Source of the DNA: Variovorax sp. PBL-E5
GTDB lineage: Bacteria > Pseudomonadota > Gammaproteobacteria > Burkholderiales > Burkholderiaceae_C
Assembly (NCBI RefSeq): GCF_901827185.1
Contig: NZ_LR594671.1
Location: 4,113,501 to 4,177,500, forward strand
Direction of reading: 5' to 3'
Length of the DNA stretch: 64,000 bases
Shown here: positions 20,101 to 30,784 of the stretch, piece by piece
Position numbering within the stretch: the first letter of the stretch is position 1
Layout: every line of letters begins with the position of its first letter
The notes under the pieces: generated by a model
Seen by the model: the letters and a program-made list of their open reading frames with translations, nothing else
The model's database searches: none
What the model was told of the DNA's origin: nothing
Translations under genes and position numbers: made by a program

Positions 20101-23100
20101 CGCTGGCCGCGGCGTTGAGCCCGCATCCCTGGGTCGGTGCCCTTCTCTTCCTGCTCTGGGCGCTGTCGCCCTTCGTCGCCTGGTGGAGCAGCCGCGTGCC
20201 GGCCGCGGCCGAGGGCGCGCTCGACCCCGCGCATCGCGTCTATCTCGAGCAGATCGCGCGCGATACCTGGCATTTCTTCGAGCATGTCGTCGGCCCGGAG
20301 GACAACCACCTGCCGCCCGACAACCTGCAGCTCGAGCCCGAGCCCACGGTCGCGCACCGCACCTCGCCCACCAACATCGGGATGTACCTGCTGGCGTGCT
20401 GCTGCGCGCGCGAGTTCGGATGGATCGACACGCACGCGCTCGCCGCGCGGCTCACGGCCACGCTCGACACCGTCGACCGCCTCGACAAGCACCAGGGCCA
20501 TCTCTTCAACTGGTACGACACGCAGTCGCTCAAGATGCTGCCGCCGGCCTATGTGTCCAGCGTCGACAGCGGCAACCTGGCCGGCCACCTGGTCGCGGTG
20601 GCGCAGGCCTGCCGCGACTTCGATGCCGAAAGCCCGCCGGGCACGGCGTTCGAAACCCTCGCGCGGCGCTGCGAGGCCTTGTGCGCCGGCATGGATTTCC
20701 GCGGCCTCTACGACGCCAAGCGCCACCTCTTCCACATCGGCCTGCAGGTCGAGGACAACGTGCTCGACGCGAGCTACTACGACCTGCTCGCTTCGGAATC
20801 GCGCCTGCTGAGCTTCCTTGCGATCGCCAAGGGCGACGTGCCGCTGCGCCACTGGATGGCGCTGGGGCGGCCCTTCCTGTCCGTGGGCGTGAAGCCGGGG
20901 CTCAAGTCCTGGTCGGGTTCGATGTTCGAGTACCTGATGCCGGCACTGGTGATGGCCGAGCCCGAAGGCGGTTTGCTGCAGGTCGCGAACCTGGCCGCGA
21001 TCATCGAGCAGCAGACCTTCGCCACCGTGCAGGATCTGCCTTGGGGCGTCTCCGAGTCGGCCTATTTCGCACGCGACCATTCGCTCGCCTACCAGTACTC
21101 GCCCTTCGGCGTGCCGCGGCTGGCCCTGCGCCGCACGCCGCCGACCGACCGCGTGGTCGCGCCCTACGCCACCGCGATGGCGACGCTGCTGGCGCCCGAC
21201 GATGCGGTGATCAACCTGAAGCTGCTCGAATCGCTCGGCGCGCGCGGCGACTTCGGCTTCTTCGACGCGATCGATTTCACCGTCTCGCGCCAGCCGGAGG
21301 GCCAGCCCTTCACCGTGGTGCGCAACGTGATGGCGCATCACCACGGCATGTCGCTGGTGGCGCTGTGCAACGCGGTCTGCGACGACGCGCCGCGCCGCTG
21401 GTTCGGCAGCTCGCCATTGGTGCAGGCGCACGACGCGCTGCTGCACGAGCGCACGCCGCGCCAGATCATCGGCAGTGCCGATCCGCGCACGCCGCCCGAG
21501 CCGGCCACCGGCGAGACGGCGCCCGTGTTCCAGCCGCGCGTGGTCGACCCGATGGCGCCGGCCTTCCAGCCCACGCACTTGCTGTCGAACGGCAGCTACA
21601 CCGTCGCGCTGCGCGCCAACGGTGCGGGCGTGAGCCGCTGGCGCGCCTTCAACGTCAGCCGCTGGCGCGACGATCCGCTGCGCGACGGCTACGGCACCTT
21701 CCTCTACGTGCGCGACGTGCAGAGCGGCGCGCTCACCTCGCTGACCGCGCTGCCCGCGCCGGGCGAGGGCTGGCGCTACCGGGCCCGCTTCCTGGCCGAC
21801 CAGGTGCAGTTCGACGCCAGCGGACCCGAGCTGCAGGCGCGCACCACCGTGCTCATCAGCCCGGAAGACGACACCGAACTGCGCACCGTCGCGCTGCACA
21901 ACAGCGGCAGCGAGACGCGCACGCTGGAGCTCATCTCGTACTTCGAGCCCGTGCTGTCGAACCCGAAGGCCGACGAGTCGCATCCGGCCTTCGCCAACAT
22001 GTTCATCGAGTCGCGCTGGGAGCCGGGCTGGCGCGCGCTGCTGATGTGGCGCAAGCCCCGGCTGCATGGCGATCCGGTGGTGGCCGCGGCGCATTTCGTG
22101 GCCTCGGCCGATGCGCAAGTGCTCTCCATCGACTGCATGGTCGACCGGCGCGCCTTCGTCGGACGCAACCGCTCGCTCGCCGCGCCGGCGCTCGATGCGC
22201 AGCCGATGGCCGCCGACGGCGCGCCGGTGACCGGGCTCGATCCGATCGCCTCGCTGCGGGTGCGCCTCACGATCGCGCCCGGCGCCACCGCGCGCGTGAC
22301 CTTCGCGACCGCGGCCGACGACAACATCGACGACCTGATGCCCTGCATCGACCGCTACCTGCAGCCGATGCACGTCGAGCGCGCGATGCGCATGGCGGCC
22401 ACGCTGGCACAGGTGCGCCTGCGCGACCTCAGCATCGACCCCGCCAAGAACCTGGCGCTGCAGGACCTGACCACCATCCTCACCTACACCACGCCGCGCG
22501 TGATGAAGGACCGCGGCCTGATCGACCTGCGGCAGATCTGGCGCTTCGGCATTTCGGGCGACAAGCCGATCGTGCTGGTCTACATCCATTCGCTGGCCGG
22601 CAAGGGCCTGGTCGACACCCTGCTGCGCGCGCAGCCGTGGTGGGGTTTCGGCGGCGTGGCCTGTGACCTGGTGGTGCTCAACGGCGAGCCCAACTCCTAC
22701 CTGATGCCGCTGCAGCGCGAGATCGAAGCCCTGCGCGACCGGGTGGCGAACCAGACCCAGAACAGTTTCCCGCGCAACGATGCGGCCGGCTTCTATCTGC
22801 TGCGCGACCAGGAAGTCGCGCCCTCGGAGAAGGCAGCGCTGTCGAGCCTGGCCCGCGCGGTCTTCACCGCGGACGGGCGGGCGCTCGAAGTGCAGGTGGC
22901 GGCGCTGCGGGACGCCGCCACCGGTCCGACGGATGACGAGATCGGGCCGCGCGTCGCGCTCTCGGTGCTGCCGTCCGCGGCGCAGGTGGCCGGGCCGGTG
23001 ACGGCACCGCAGGGCGACTTCGATGCCGACAGCGGCGAGTTCCGTTTCGAGGTGGACCTGAGCCGCCGCACCGCCAGGCCATGGATCAACGTGATCGCCG

Positions 23101-25361
23101 CCAACGCGTCCTTCGGCTTCCAGATTTCCGAATCCGGCACCGGCTACACCTGGGCGGCAAACAGCCGCCTGCACCAGTTGACGCCATGGTCCAACGATCC
23201 GGTGCAGGACCCGGCCTTCGAGCACTACCTGCTGCAGGACCTCGACTCGCGCGAGCTGCTGCCGCTGACGCCGGCCGGCCGCGGCAGCAGCAGCGGCGTG
23301 GACAGGCACCGCGTGCGCCATGGCCAGGGCTACACGGTCTTCGAATGCCTGCATGGCTCCATGATGCTGGAGACCACCTTCTTCGCCGACCGCGACGATC
23401 GCGTGAAGCTGGTGCAGGTGAACGTGCGCAACGAAGGTACCAGCCAGCGCCGCCTGCGAGCGCTGGCGATGGTCGAATGGCAGCTCGGCGCGGCCCGCGG
23501 CGAACGCCGCACCGTGCACACGTGGAAGCCCGAAGACCTGCCGGCGGCGTTCGGCCAGCAGCGCGAGTCGAGCGCCGGCTTCGGCGGCAGCACGGCCTTC
23601 GTGATGCTCGCGGGCCTGAAGGGCGCGACGCAATGGACCTGCGACCGCAGCGAATTTTTCTCCGGCCGCGGCGCGGTCGAATTGCCCGAGCTGCTGCTGC
23701 AGCGCGCCGGCAGCGGCCTCGATGCCTGCGCCGCCGTGGCCGGCGAACTCGCGCTCGCGCCCGGCGAGAGCGCCAGCTTCGCCTTCATGCTGGGCCATGC
23801 GGACGATGCCGAAGCCGCGATGCAGCTGGCGCGCCGCTGGCAGCAGCGCGACGTGCCGCAGGCGCTGGCGCAGGTGCGCGGCTTCTGGGACGAGCTGCTC
23901 GGCCGCCTGCAGGTGCGCACGCCCGATGCGCTCTTCGATGCGCTGGTGAACCGCTGGCTCGTCTACCAGACGCTGGCCTGCAGGCTCTGGTCCAAGGCCG
24001 GCTTCTACCAGGCCGGCGGCGCCTTCGGCTTTCGCGATCAATTGCAGGACGCGATGGCCTTCGCGCTCACTGACCCGGCACGGCTGCGCGAGCAGATCCT
24101 CGTCAATGCGGCGCGCCAGTTTCCCGAAGGCGATGTGCAGCACTGGTGGCACATGCCCGGCGGCAACGGCGTGCGCACGCATTTCTCCGACGACCTGCTG
24201 TGGCTGCCCTACGCGTCGTCGCACTACGTCGAGGTGAGCGGCGACCGGTCGGTGCTCGACGAGGTCGTGCCTTTCATCGAAGGCCCCGCGATTCCCGCCG
24301 GCGCCGAGGACGCCTACTACGCGCCGCAGATCAGCGGCCGCACCGCCACCGTGTACGAACATGGCGCGCGCGCCATCGATCGCAGCCTCGCGACAGGTGC
24401 GCACGGCCTGCCGCTGATGGGCACCGGCGACTGGAACGACGGCATGAACCGCGTCGGCAACGAAGGCCGCGGCGAATCGGTCTGGCTCGCGTGGTTCCTG
24501 TGCAGCGTGGTCGAGCGCTTCGCCCCGATCGCCGAAGTGCGCGGCGAGCGCGAACGCGCCCAGCGCTGGCAGTCGGCGCGCAAGGGCTGGATCGCGGCGC
24601 TGCACGCTGCCGGCTGGGACGGTGCGTGGTTCCGCCGCGCCTTCTTCGACAACGGCGCGCCGCTCGGCTCGTCGGCCAACGACGAGTGCCGCATCGACCT
24701 GATCGCGCAGGCCTGGTCGGTGCTTTCGGGCGCTTCGGACGACGCGCACACGACGCCGGCGCTGGCCTCGATGAAGCAGCAGCTGCACGACGAGCCCGCC
24801 GGCCTGTTGCGCCTGCTGCATCCGCCGCTGGCCCACTCGTCCAACAACCCGGGCTACATCCAGGCCTACCCGCCGGGCGTGCGCGAGAACGGCGGCCAGT
24901 ATTCGCATGCCGCGGTGTGGGGCCTGATGGCGCAGGCGCTGCATGGCGACATCGAGGGCGCGTGGCAGAGCTTCGAAGGCCTGAGCCCCGCGCATCGCGC
25001 GCGCGATGCGGTGCGTGGGCCGGCCTACGAGATCGAGCCCTACGTGATGGCGGGCGACGTGTATGGCGCCGCACCGTATGTCGGGCGCGGCGGCTGGAGC
25101 TGGTACACCGGCTCGGCCGCCTGGATGCATCGCGCCGCCATCGAGACCCTGCTGGGCCTGACGGTGCGCGGCGAGCGGCTCTCGCTGACGCCGCGCGTGC
25201 CGGCGCATTGGCCGGGCTTCGAGATCACGCTGAAGCTGGGCGGTCGCGAACTGGTGATCCGCCATGGCGTCGCAGTGACGCCGCCGACGCACCATGCCGG
25301 GATCGGCGAATGGGTGGTGTGGCGCACGCTGCCGGACAAGGCCGTGCTGCAGGTGGGCTGA
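17196..25361 (+). CDS. ndvB: Cyclic beta-1,2-glucan synthase (NdvB/Cgs type)
   Basis: A giant inner-membrane enzyme of about 2721 residues that initiates, elongates, measures and cyclises beta-1,2-glucan from UDP-glucose for osmoadaptation and envelope function. The frame starts at TTG 17196, overlapping the upstream stop; no better start is visible, so the exact N-terminus is uncertain. Membrane helices cluster near residues 425-490, 831-875 and 963-1000. The GT84 transferase lies between them, with LDGDTGLPPGALREL near 645 (DxD) and QDVFGTGSFTGKGLLN and HRWTRGDWQ further on. A glycoamylase-like domain follows near 1030-1450. The C-terminal half is GH94 phosphorylase-like, with the catalytic Asp region GTGDWNDGMNRVG near 2409, which sets ring size. 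Length matches known Cgs proteins. Confidence 0.93.
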   Translation: MSAAAVVDRLDSLTQYARKLLLGPHEPVEPPIRAELFGAQRFEQHGHSLARAQAIQSEASRGDATPFFPRVDKNLESLRQAFDYIALTSRSGRYVAPAAEWLLDNFHLVEAQLQQIREGVPRSYYARLPKLAAPPLAGLPRVYGIAWAYVAHTDSVLNKELFTAFLNAYQDIDELTLGELWALPTTLRVVLLENLRRVAESIAESKVAREVAHAVWDAAETLSTQDLDVLYRALQSRGMQESYLTQLWQRVPVEHDEKVAPLVKWTEQHCPNGPALIGDAQTAQAAANLTVGNIITTLRMVGQVEWADLIEPVSRSLRVLRELPSFSRESELTRQQITHAMEQIARTSRQPEREVAQAVVRLALDAASLAPAEEDDETRWSRAERTAGYYLFGQGRPALATALNPRRGAKAAALPRASAARDWRLPLYAFVIVASTALLLVAAVHGLDRNGWPDARWTAVVALFLLAWPLSEAVMALVHRIVAESVRVRRLPRLEFAAGIPQAHRVLVVIPSFLSSVEANAGLVHRLELHWLANREDHAQFALLTDWADARLASMPGDAALLDDALQRIAVLNQTYPAPDAATPRFVLLHRPRSWSETEQRWMGWERKRGKIEMLLRLLAAGDASGFLPMAPGLRLAARIPYVMTLDGDTGLPPGALRELVAVAAHPLNAPQIDAASRRVVAGFGIFQPRIATPFPQRNERSFFHWLFAGQCGFDPYSSSASDIYQDVFGTGSFTGKGLLNVEAVHATLGRRLPEGAVLSHDLLEGTVARCAVVSDLVLIEDHPHHAGVAASRVHRWTRGDWQLLPLMLRARRYGIDALGLWKMGDNLRRAMVVPASTVLLAWVVFTDSFPLPWAFASVAAALVLGPLLGALAGLVPTRRSIELRHFFDVGSTELLRALAGAAWRFVRLAAQTRQLLDATARATWRLAVSRRHLLEWTTAAEAQAQARYELAPFIRRGALTSSLCVLLALAAALSPHPWVGALLFLLWALSPFVAWWSSRVPAAAEGALDPAHRVYLEQIARDTWHFFEHVVGPEDNHLPPDNLQLEPEPTVAHRTSPTNIGMYLLACCCAREFGWIDTHALAARLTATLDTVDRLDKHQGHLFNWYDTQSLKMLPPAYVSSVDSGNLAGHLVAVAQACRDFDAESPPGTAFETLARRCEALCAGMDFRGLYDAKRHLFHIGLQVEDNVLDASYYDLLASESRLLSFLAIAKGDVPLRHWMALGRPFLSVGVKPGLKSWSGSMFEYLMPALVMAEPEGGLLQVANLAAIIEQQTFATVQDLPWGVSESAYFARDHSLAYQYSPFGVPRLALRRTPPTDRVVAPYATAMATLLAPDDAVINLKLLESLGARGDFGFFDAIDFTVSRQPEGQPFTVVRNVMAHHHGMSLVALCNAVCDDAPRRWFGSSPLVQAHDALLHERTPRQIIGSADPRTPPEPATGETAPVFQPRVVDPMAPAFQPTHLLSNGSYTVALRANGAGVSRWRAFNVSRWRDDPLRDGYGTFLYVRDVQSGALTSLTALPAPGEGWRYRARFLADQVQFDASGPELQARTTVLISPEDDTELRTVALHNSGSETRTLELISYFEPVLSNPKADESHPAFANMFIESRWEPGWRALLMWRKPRLHGDPVVAAAHFVASADAQVLSIDCMVDRRAFVGRNRSLAAPALDAQPMAADGAPVTGLDPIASLRVRLTIAPGATARVTFATAADDNIDDLMPCIDRYLQPMHVERAMRMAATLAQVRLRDLSIDPAKNLALQDLTTILTYTTPRVMKDRGLIDLRQIWRFGISGDKPIVLVYIHSLAGKGLVDTLLRAQPWWGFGGVACDLVVLNGEPNSYLMPLQREIEALRDRVANQTQNSFPRNDAAGFYLLRDQEVAPSEKAALSSLARAVFTADGRALEVQVAALRDAATGPTDDEIGPRVALSVLPSAAQVAGPVTAPQGDFDADSGEFRFEVDLSRRTARPWINVIAANASFGFQISESGTGYTWAANSRLHQLTPWSNDPVQDPAFEHYLLQDLDSRELLPLTPAGRGSSSGVDRHRVRHGQGYTVFECLHGSMMLETTFFADRDDRVKLVQVNVRNEGTSQRRLRALAMVEWQLGAARGERRTVHTWKPEDLPAAFGQQRESSAGFGGSTAFVMLAGLKGATQWTCDRSEFFSGRGAVELPELLLQRAGSGLDACAAVAGELALAPGESASFAFMLGHADDAEAAMQLARRWQQRDVPQALAQVRGFWDELLGRLQVRTPDALFDALVNRWLVYQTLACRLWSKAGFYQAGGAFGFRDQLQDAMAFALTDPARLREQILVNAARQFPEGDVQHWWHMPGGNGVRTHFSDDLLWLPYASSHYVEVSGDRSVLDEVVPFIEGPAIPAGAEDAYYAPQISGRTATVYEHGARAIDRSLATGAHGLPLMGTGDWNDGMNRVGNEGRGESVWLAWFLCSVVERFAPIAEVRGERERAQRWQSARKGWIAALHAAGWDGAWFRRAFFDNGAPLGSSANDECRIDLIAQAWSVLSGASDDAHTTPALASMKQQLHDEPAGLLRLLHPPLAHSSNNPGYIQAYPPGVRENGGQYSHAAVWGLMAQALHGDIEGAWQSFEGLSPAHRARDAVRGPAYEIEPYVMAGDVYGAAPYVGRGGWSWYTGSAAWMHRAAIETLLGLTVRGERLSLTPRVPAHWPGFEITLKLGGRELVIRHGVAVTPPTHHAGIGEWVVWRTLPDKAVLQVG

Positions 25362-25364
25362 GGA

Positions 25365-26528
25365 TCAATCCCCGAGCAGCTCTCCGATGGGCTGCAAGTC
25401 TTCGACGCGGTCGCAGATGGCTTTCACGACCATCATGATCGGAATGCCCAGCAGCAGCCCCCAGATGCCCCACAGCCAGCCCCAGAAGATCACGCCGACG
25501 AACACCGCGACGGGATTCATGCGGCTGGAACGGCTGGTGAGATAGGGCACCAGCAGGTTGCCGACCAGCGTGTGGATCACCAGCGACGTGCCGCCCACCA
25601 GCAGGGCCATCTGGATGCTGTTGAACTGCAGGAAGGCGACCAGCCCGGCCGCCGCCATCACGATGACGGAACCGATGTACGGGATGAGATTGGTCACCGC
25701 CGCCACGATGCCCCACACGGCCGCGTTCTCCAGCCCGATCGCCCAGAAGGCCAGTCCGGTCGCGACGCCGATCAGCGCGCTCGAGAAGATCTGCACCAGC
25801 AGGTAGCGCTCGATGTGGCCGGTGATGTCGTCGAGCACATGCACCGTGATCTTTTTCTTCTGCAGGCTGGGCCCGGTGATCTTGACCAGCTTGCGGCGGA
25901 AAGTGTCGCCGGAGCCCAGCGAGAAGTAGGTGAGGAAGGCGATCAGCGTGAGCTGCCCGGCCGCGTTCAGCAGCCCCACCGTGCCGGTCCACAGGTAGTC
26001 GCGCACATTGAAGGCCGGCCGCTCGATGATCACCCGCGCGACGCCCTTGCGCGCGGCGACCTTCTCCGAATTTTCCTGCGCGGCCTGCTCGAGTTGCGCC
26101 GCCGCCTTCTGCACCGTGTCGATCGCGCTGGGATCGGCGGGCCGGTTGCCGCTGCGTACCGCGAGCCGCAGCTTCTGCGCCGCGAGGGGCAGCGAATCGA
26201 CCAGCGCGGTGGCGTTCCCGTAGAGCGAATAGCCGGTCCAGCCCACCCCGCCGCCGATCGCGATCAGGACCGCTGCCGCGCCGATCCAGCGCGAGATCTT
26301 CCAGCGCTCCAGCCGGTCGACCAGCGGCGCGAGCGCATAGGTCAGCATCAGACTCACCATCAGGGGAATGAAGACCGCCTGCGCCCACTGCAGCACGAAC
26401 ACCGCGGCCAGCACGGCGAGCACCACCAGCGATGCGCTGCGCACGTCGACCGGCATGTGCAGCAGCACGCGATCGGGCTCGCGCTGCGGGACCGCGGGTT
26501 CGGCCGGGTCCTCGTCCTGCGCGTTCAT
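25365..26528 (-). CDS. AI-2E transporter family (PerM/UPF0118) permease
   Basis: A 387-residue polytopic inner-membrane protein. An N-terminal helix pair (ASLVVLAVLAAVFVLQWAQA, IPLMVSLMLTYALAPLVDRL) is followed by a long hydrophilic segment near 110-190, and C-terminal helices carry the family motifs NLIPYIGSVI and GIPIMMVVKAICDRVEDLQP. Members export or transport diverse substrates; the autoinducer-2 name does not fix the substrate. Its ATG overlaps the stop of the LytTR regulator (ATGA), so it is the third cistron of the sensor/regulator operon. It ends 3 bases from the end of convergent ndvB. Confidence 0.85.
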   Translation of the reverse strand: MNAQDEDPAEPAVPQREPDRVLLHMPVDVRSASLVVLAVLAAVFVLQWAQAVFIPLMVSLMLTYALAPLVDRLERWKISRWIGAAAVLIAIGGGVGWTGYSLYGNATALVDSLPLAAQKLRLAVRSGNRPADPSAIDTVQKAAAQLEQAAQENSEKVAARKGVARVIIERPAFNVRDYLWTGTVGLLNAAGQLTLIAFLTYFSLGSGDTFRRKLVKITGPSLQKKKITVHVLDDITGHIERYLLVQIFSSALIGVATGLAFWAIGLENAAVWGIVAAVTNLIPYIGSVIVMAAAGLVAFLQFNSIQMALLVGGTSLVIHTLVGNLLVPYLTSRSSRMNPVAVFVGVIFWGWLWGIWGLLLGIPIMMVVKAICDRVEDLQPIGELLGD

Positions 26529-27274
26529 CGCGGATCCTTGAGCACTTCGCGCACCGCGCTCAGCTGGCGGCGCGACACCGCCACCGGCTCGGGAATGCCC
26601 TCGAGCCGCAGGGCCCAGCCTTCGGCGTCCTCGCCGTCGTCGTACTTCTCGAGCGCGCGGATCGCCTCGCGCGCGACCAGCGCATTGCGATGCACGCGCA
26701 CGAAGCGCGCCGGATAGCGATCCTCGATCTCGGCCAGCGAACCGTCGAGGATGTGGCTGCGCGACGCGGTCCGCACGGTGAGGTACTTGTATTCGGACTT
26801 GAGGTAGAGCACCTCGGCCAGCGGCACGCGCTCGGTGCGGCCGCGGTCCTGGATGACCAGCGCTTCCTGCGTCGCTTCCGTCGACGGCGCGCGCCGTTCC
26901 TTCAGGTGGCGTTCCGCCTTCTGCAGCGCCTGCTGCAGACGTTCGGCCCGCACCGGCTTGGTCAGGTAGTCGACGGCCTCCAGCTCGAAGGCCGTGACGG
27001 CATGGACCGCGTGCGCGGTGACGAACACGATGGCCGGCGCCTCCGGCCGGCTGCGCAGGCTGCGCGCGAGTTCGATGCCGTCGATGCCCGGCATGTGGAT
27101 GTCGAGCAGCACGAGGTCGATCTGCGTGCCGTTCAGTTGCTGCAGCGCAGCCTTGCCATGCGCGGCCTCCGACACCACTTCGGCCGCCGGCGATCGGCAA
27201 TCGGCCAGCAGGTTGCGCAGGCGCGACCGTGCCAGCGCTTCATCGTCGACGATCAGGGTTCGAAGTGAAGTCAT
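26525..27274 (-). CDS. LytTR-family response regulator (AlgR-like)
   Basis: A 249-residue transcription factor: receiver domain (residues 1-120) with the acidic pair DDE near the N-terminus, phosphoacceptor Asp in LVLLDIHMPGIDGI and Lys in DYLTKPV, then a LytTR DNA-binding domain from about 145 (LKSEYKYLTVRT, FVRVHRNALV). The start at 27274 overlaps the kinase stop (ATGA). In Pseudomonas the AlgZ-AlgR pair sits beside argH and hemC in the same order, so this is probably the AlgR counterpart; target genes here are unknown. Two overlaps tie kinase, regulator and permease together. Confidence 0.92.
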   Translation of the reverse strand: MTSLRTLIVDDEALARSRLRNLLADCRSPAAEVVSEAAHGKAALQQLNGTQIDLVLLDIHMPGIDGIELARSLRSRPEAPAIVFVTAHAVHAVTAFELEAVDYLTKPVRAERLQQALQKAERHLKERRAPSTEATQEALVIQDRGRTERVPLAEVLYLKSEYKYLTVRTASRSHILDGSLAEIEDRYPARFVRVHRNALVAREAIRALEKYDDGEDAEGWALRLEGIPEPVAVSRRQLSAVREVLKDPR

Positions 27275-28362
27275 GAGGAGGCGGGGATGGCGATCCGCAC
27301 GCGGTAGTTCTTCTGGTCCATGCCGGCGCTGAACTGCGCCTGCACGTCGTGCAGCAGGCGCAGCCGGTCGCGCACGTTGGCCAGCGCGATGCCGTGGCCG
27401 CGCGGCAGCGGCGCATCGGCCCAGCGCAGCGGCGGCAGGCTGTTGACGACCTCGATCACCACCATGCCGCCACGGCGCTGGGTGCGGATGCGGACCCGGG
27501 CGCCGTCGGGGCTCGGCTCCACGCCATGCTTGACCGCGTTCTCGACCAGCGGCTGCAGCAGCAGCGGCGGCAGGCGCGCGTCGCTGGCCGCGGCGTCGAG
27601 GTCCCAGCGAATGCGCAGCCGCTCGCCGAAACGCACCTGCTCGATGGCCAGGTAGCGCTCGGCCAACCCGATCTCGTCGGCCAGGGTGACCGATTCGCCC
27701 GGATCGGCCAGCGCCTGGCGGAACAGCTCGCTGAGGTCTTCCAGCATGGCTTCGGCCTTGGCCGGCTCCTCGCGCACCAGTGCGATGGCGCTGTTGAGCG
27801 TGTTGAAAAGAAAATGCGGGCGGATGCGCGACTGCAGTTCTTCGAGCCGCGCGGTGGTGGCCGCGGGCGTTCGGCCACGGGCGCGCAGCACCAGCGCCGT
27901 GACGGCCACGCCGGCGAACAACGCGCCGGCCAGCGCGCTCGCAAGCCACGGCGCGGTGCCGAGCACGCCGGTCAGCCGCAGCAGCCCGCAGCCGTAGAGC
28001 CCGGCCAGCGCGCCGAGCAGCACGCCAGCACCGTACTGGGCCTGGCTCGGCAGGCGGCCGAGCGGCTTCTTCAGACCGCAGGCCGCGAGCAGCCAGAGCA
28101 GTGTCGCAGGCAGGGCGCCGCCCGTCACGACGGCCGTCAGCGACAGCCACTCGGCCAGCGTCGGCGCAAGAAACAAGGCGGCGACCGCCGCCACCGCCTC
28201 GACGAAGAGCACGGCCCGCAGCACCACGCCGATCTGGCATGCATCGAACGATGCCGCCGGCTGGCGCGCGAGCACCCGCGGGCGAACACCGGCCGGCGCT
28301 GCGGAGGTGGCCGATAAAATCGATGGGTTGCGCATCACAGAAACATCGGGTGACAAACCCAT
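27271..28362 (-). CDS. LytS/AlgZ-type sensor histidine kinase
   Basis: A 363-residue membrane kinase. About four hydrophobic helices span roughly residues 45-155, without a periplasmic sensor domain. A His_kinase domain follows with the phosphoacceptor in [13 protein letters not shown], then an HATPase with N-box [12 protein letters not shown] and a G-rich lid [14 protein letters not shown]. Start ATG 28362 has GGGAGG five bases upstream. It phosphorylates the coupled LytTR regulator. The start is 23 bases from divergent argH, so the promoter for one gene must overlap the other gene's coding sequence. Confidence 0.9.
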   Translation of the reverse strand: MGLSPDVSVMRNPSILSATSAAPAGVRPRVLARQPAASFDACQIGVVLRAVLFVEAVAAVAALFLAPTLAEWLSLTAVVTGGALPATLLWLLAACGLKKPLGRLPSQAQYGAGVLLGALAGLYGCGLLRLTGVLGTAPWLASALAGALFAGVAVTALVLRARGRTPAATTARLEELQSRIRPHFLFNTLNSAIALVREEPAKAEAMLEDLSELFRQALADPGESVTLADEIGLAERYLAIEQVRFGERLRIRWDLDAAASDARLPPLLLQPLVENAVKHGVEPSPDGARVRIRTQRRGGMVVIEVVNSLPPLRWADAPLPRGHGIALANVRDRLRLLHDVQAQFSAGMDQKNYRVRIAIPASS

Positions 28363-28385
28363 TATTGCCTCCCAGGCCGTCTTCC

Positions 28386-29783
<1,398 letters not shown>

Positions 29784-29831
29784 TGCATCCGGGTTTACCC
29801 CCGAAGTTTGTTCCCAAATGTAAGAATGTAG

Positions 29832-29840
29832 TGCTAAAGT
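29832..29840 (+). promoter_or_regulatory. Possible extended -10 element before the GT2/UDP-xylose genes
   Basis: TGCTAAAGT lies in an A/T-rich stretch of the 129-base gap after argH and fits an extended -10 box about 70 bases before the GT2 start. No good -35 hexamer is at proper spacing, as expected for extended -10 promoters, so the call is weak. Confidence 0.3.
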
Positions 29841-29912
29841 TTGGCATTCATTGGCAGACCACGCGACGGTGAACGTACCGTCCCACGGCGTCTGCCATCC
29901 GCTCCGAATGCC

Positions 29913-30761
29913 ATGGAACATCCCAGCTGCGTCGTCGTCCTTCTCACTTTCAATTCCGCGTCGATCATCCGGGAGACCGTGGGCGCAGCGAAGAAGGTCA
30001 GCCCGCACGTGTTCGCGGTCGATTCGCACTCCCTGGACGGCACGCCCGCCATCCTCGAAGAACTGGGCTGCACTGTCGTGCAGCGGCCCTTCGTCAACTA
30101 CAGCGACCAGCGCAACTGGGCGATCGCGCAGGTCGAGAAGTCCTACCCCTGGCAGTTGCACCTGGACGCCGACGAGGTGCTGGACGCCCAGGCGGTCGAG
30201 GAGATCGGGGCCCTGCTGGCCGGCACGCCGCGCTTCGACGCCTACATCCTGCGCCGGCGCGACTATTTCATGGGCAAGATGCTGCGCCACAGTGGCGTCA
30301 ATCCCTGGCATCTGAGGCTCTTCCGATCGGGCCAGGGGCGCTGCGAAGCGAGGCTCTACGACCAGCACTTCATCAGCCCTGCAAGGCCGGGCCGCATCGA
30401 CGGCTTCATGCATGACAAGAATTCGGCGCAGCTCAGCGACTGGATCGCGAGCCACAATCGCTGGAGCGATGCCGAAGCCAAGGAGAAGCTCGGGCCCAGC
30501 GCCTTGCCGGACGACGTCCTGAAGCCGCGCCTCACGGGCGATGCCCGCGAGCGCACGCGCTTCATCAAGGAGGTCTACTACAAGCTGCCGATCGGCCTGC
30601 GCGCGCTCAGCTATTTCGTCTACCGCTACTTCTTTCGGCTTGGCTTTCTGGACGGCAAGGAAGGCTTCTATTTCGCGTTTTTTCAGGCATTGTGGTTTCG
30701 CATGCTGATCGACGCGAAGATGTACGAACAGCGCAGCGCGAACGCGCAGCGCCCTCACTGA
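29913..30761 (+). CDS. GT2-family glycosyltransferase (LPS core type)
   Basis: A 282-residue GT-A glycosyltransferase resembling the WaaE/KdtX beta-glucosyltransferases of LPS core synthesis. Seen are the N-terminal strand [26 protein letters not shown] near residue 40, and NYSDQRNWA followed by HLDADEV, the DxD that binds the metal and nucleotide sugar. A basic, aromatic C-terminal helix ([20 protein letters not shown]) suggests membrane association. Start is ATG 29913; upstream codons are non-homologous. The next genes make UDP-glucuronate and UDP-xylose, so its donor could be one of these, but this is inference. Confidence 0.85.
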   Translation: MEHPSCVVVLLTFNSASIIRETVGAAKKVSPHVFAVDSHSLDGTPAILEELGCTVVQRPFVNYSDQRNWAIAQVEKSYPWQLHLDADEVLDAQAVEEIGALLAGTPRFDAYILRRRDYFMGKMLRHSGVNPWHLRLFRSGQGRCEARLYDQHFISPARPGRIDGFMHDKNSAQLSDWIASHNRWSDAEAKEKLGPSALPDDVLKPRLTGDARERTRFIKEVYYKLPIGLRALSYFVYRYFFRLGFLDGKEGFYFAFFQALWFRMLIDAKMYEQRSANAQRPH

Positions 30762-30784
30762 CTTTTTACGGAGTGACCACACCC

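Noticed and set aside
16965-25295. A 2776-codon open frame antisense to the glucan synthase
   Set aside because: High-GC codon bias on the sense strand leaves the opposite strand free of stops; the translation is low-complexity Arg/His/Gln-rich and lacks domains, while the sense strand has clear GT84 and GH94 motifs.
25365-26528. A quorum-sensing AI-2 exporter
   Set aside because: The family name is historical; nothing in sequence or context shows AI-2 transport.
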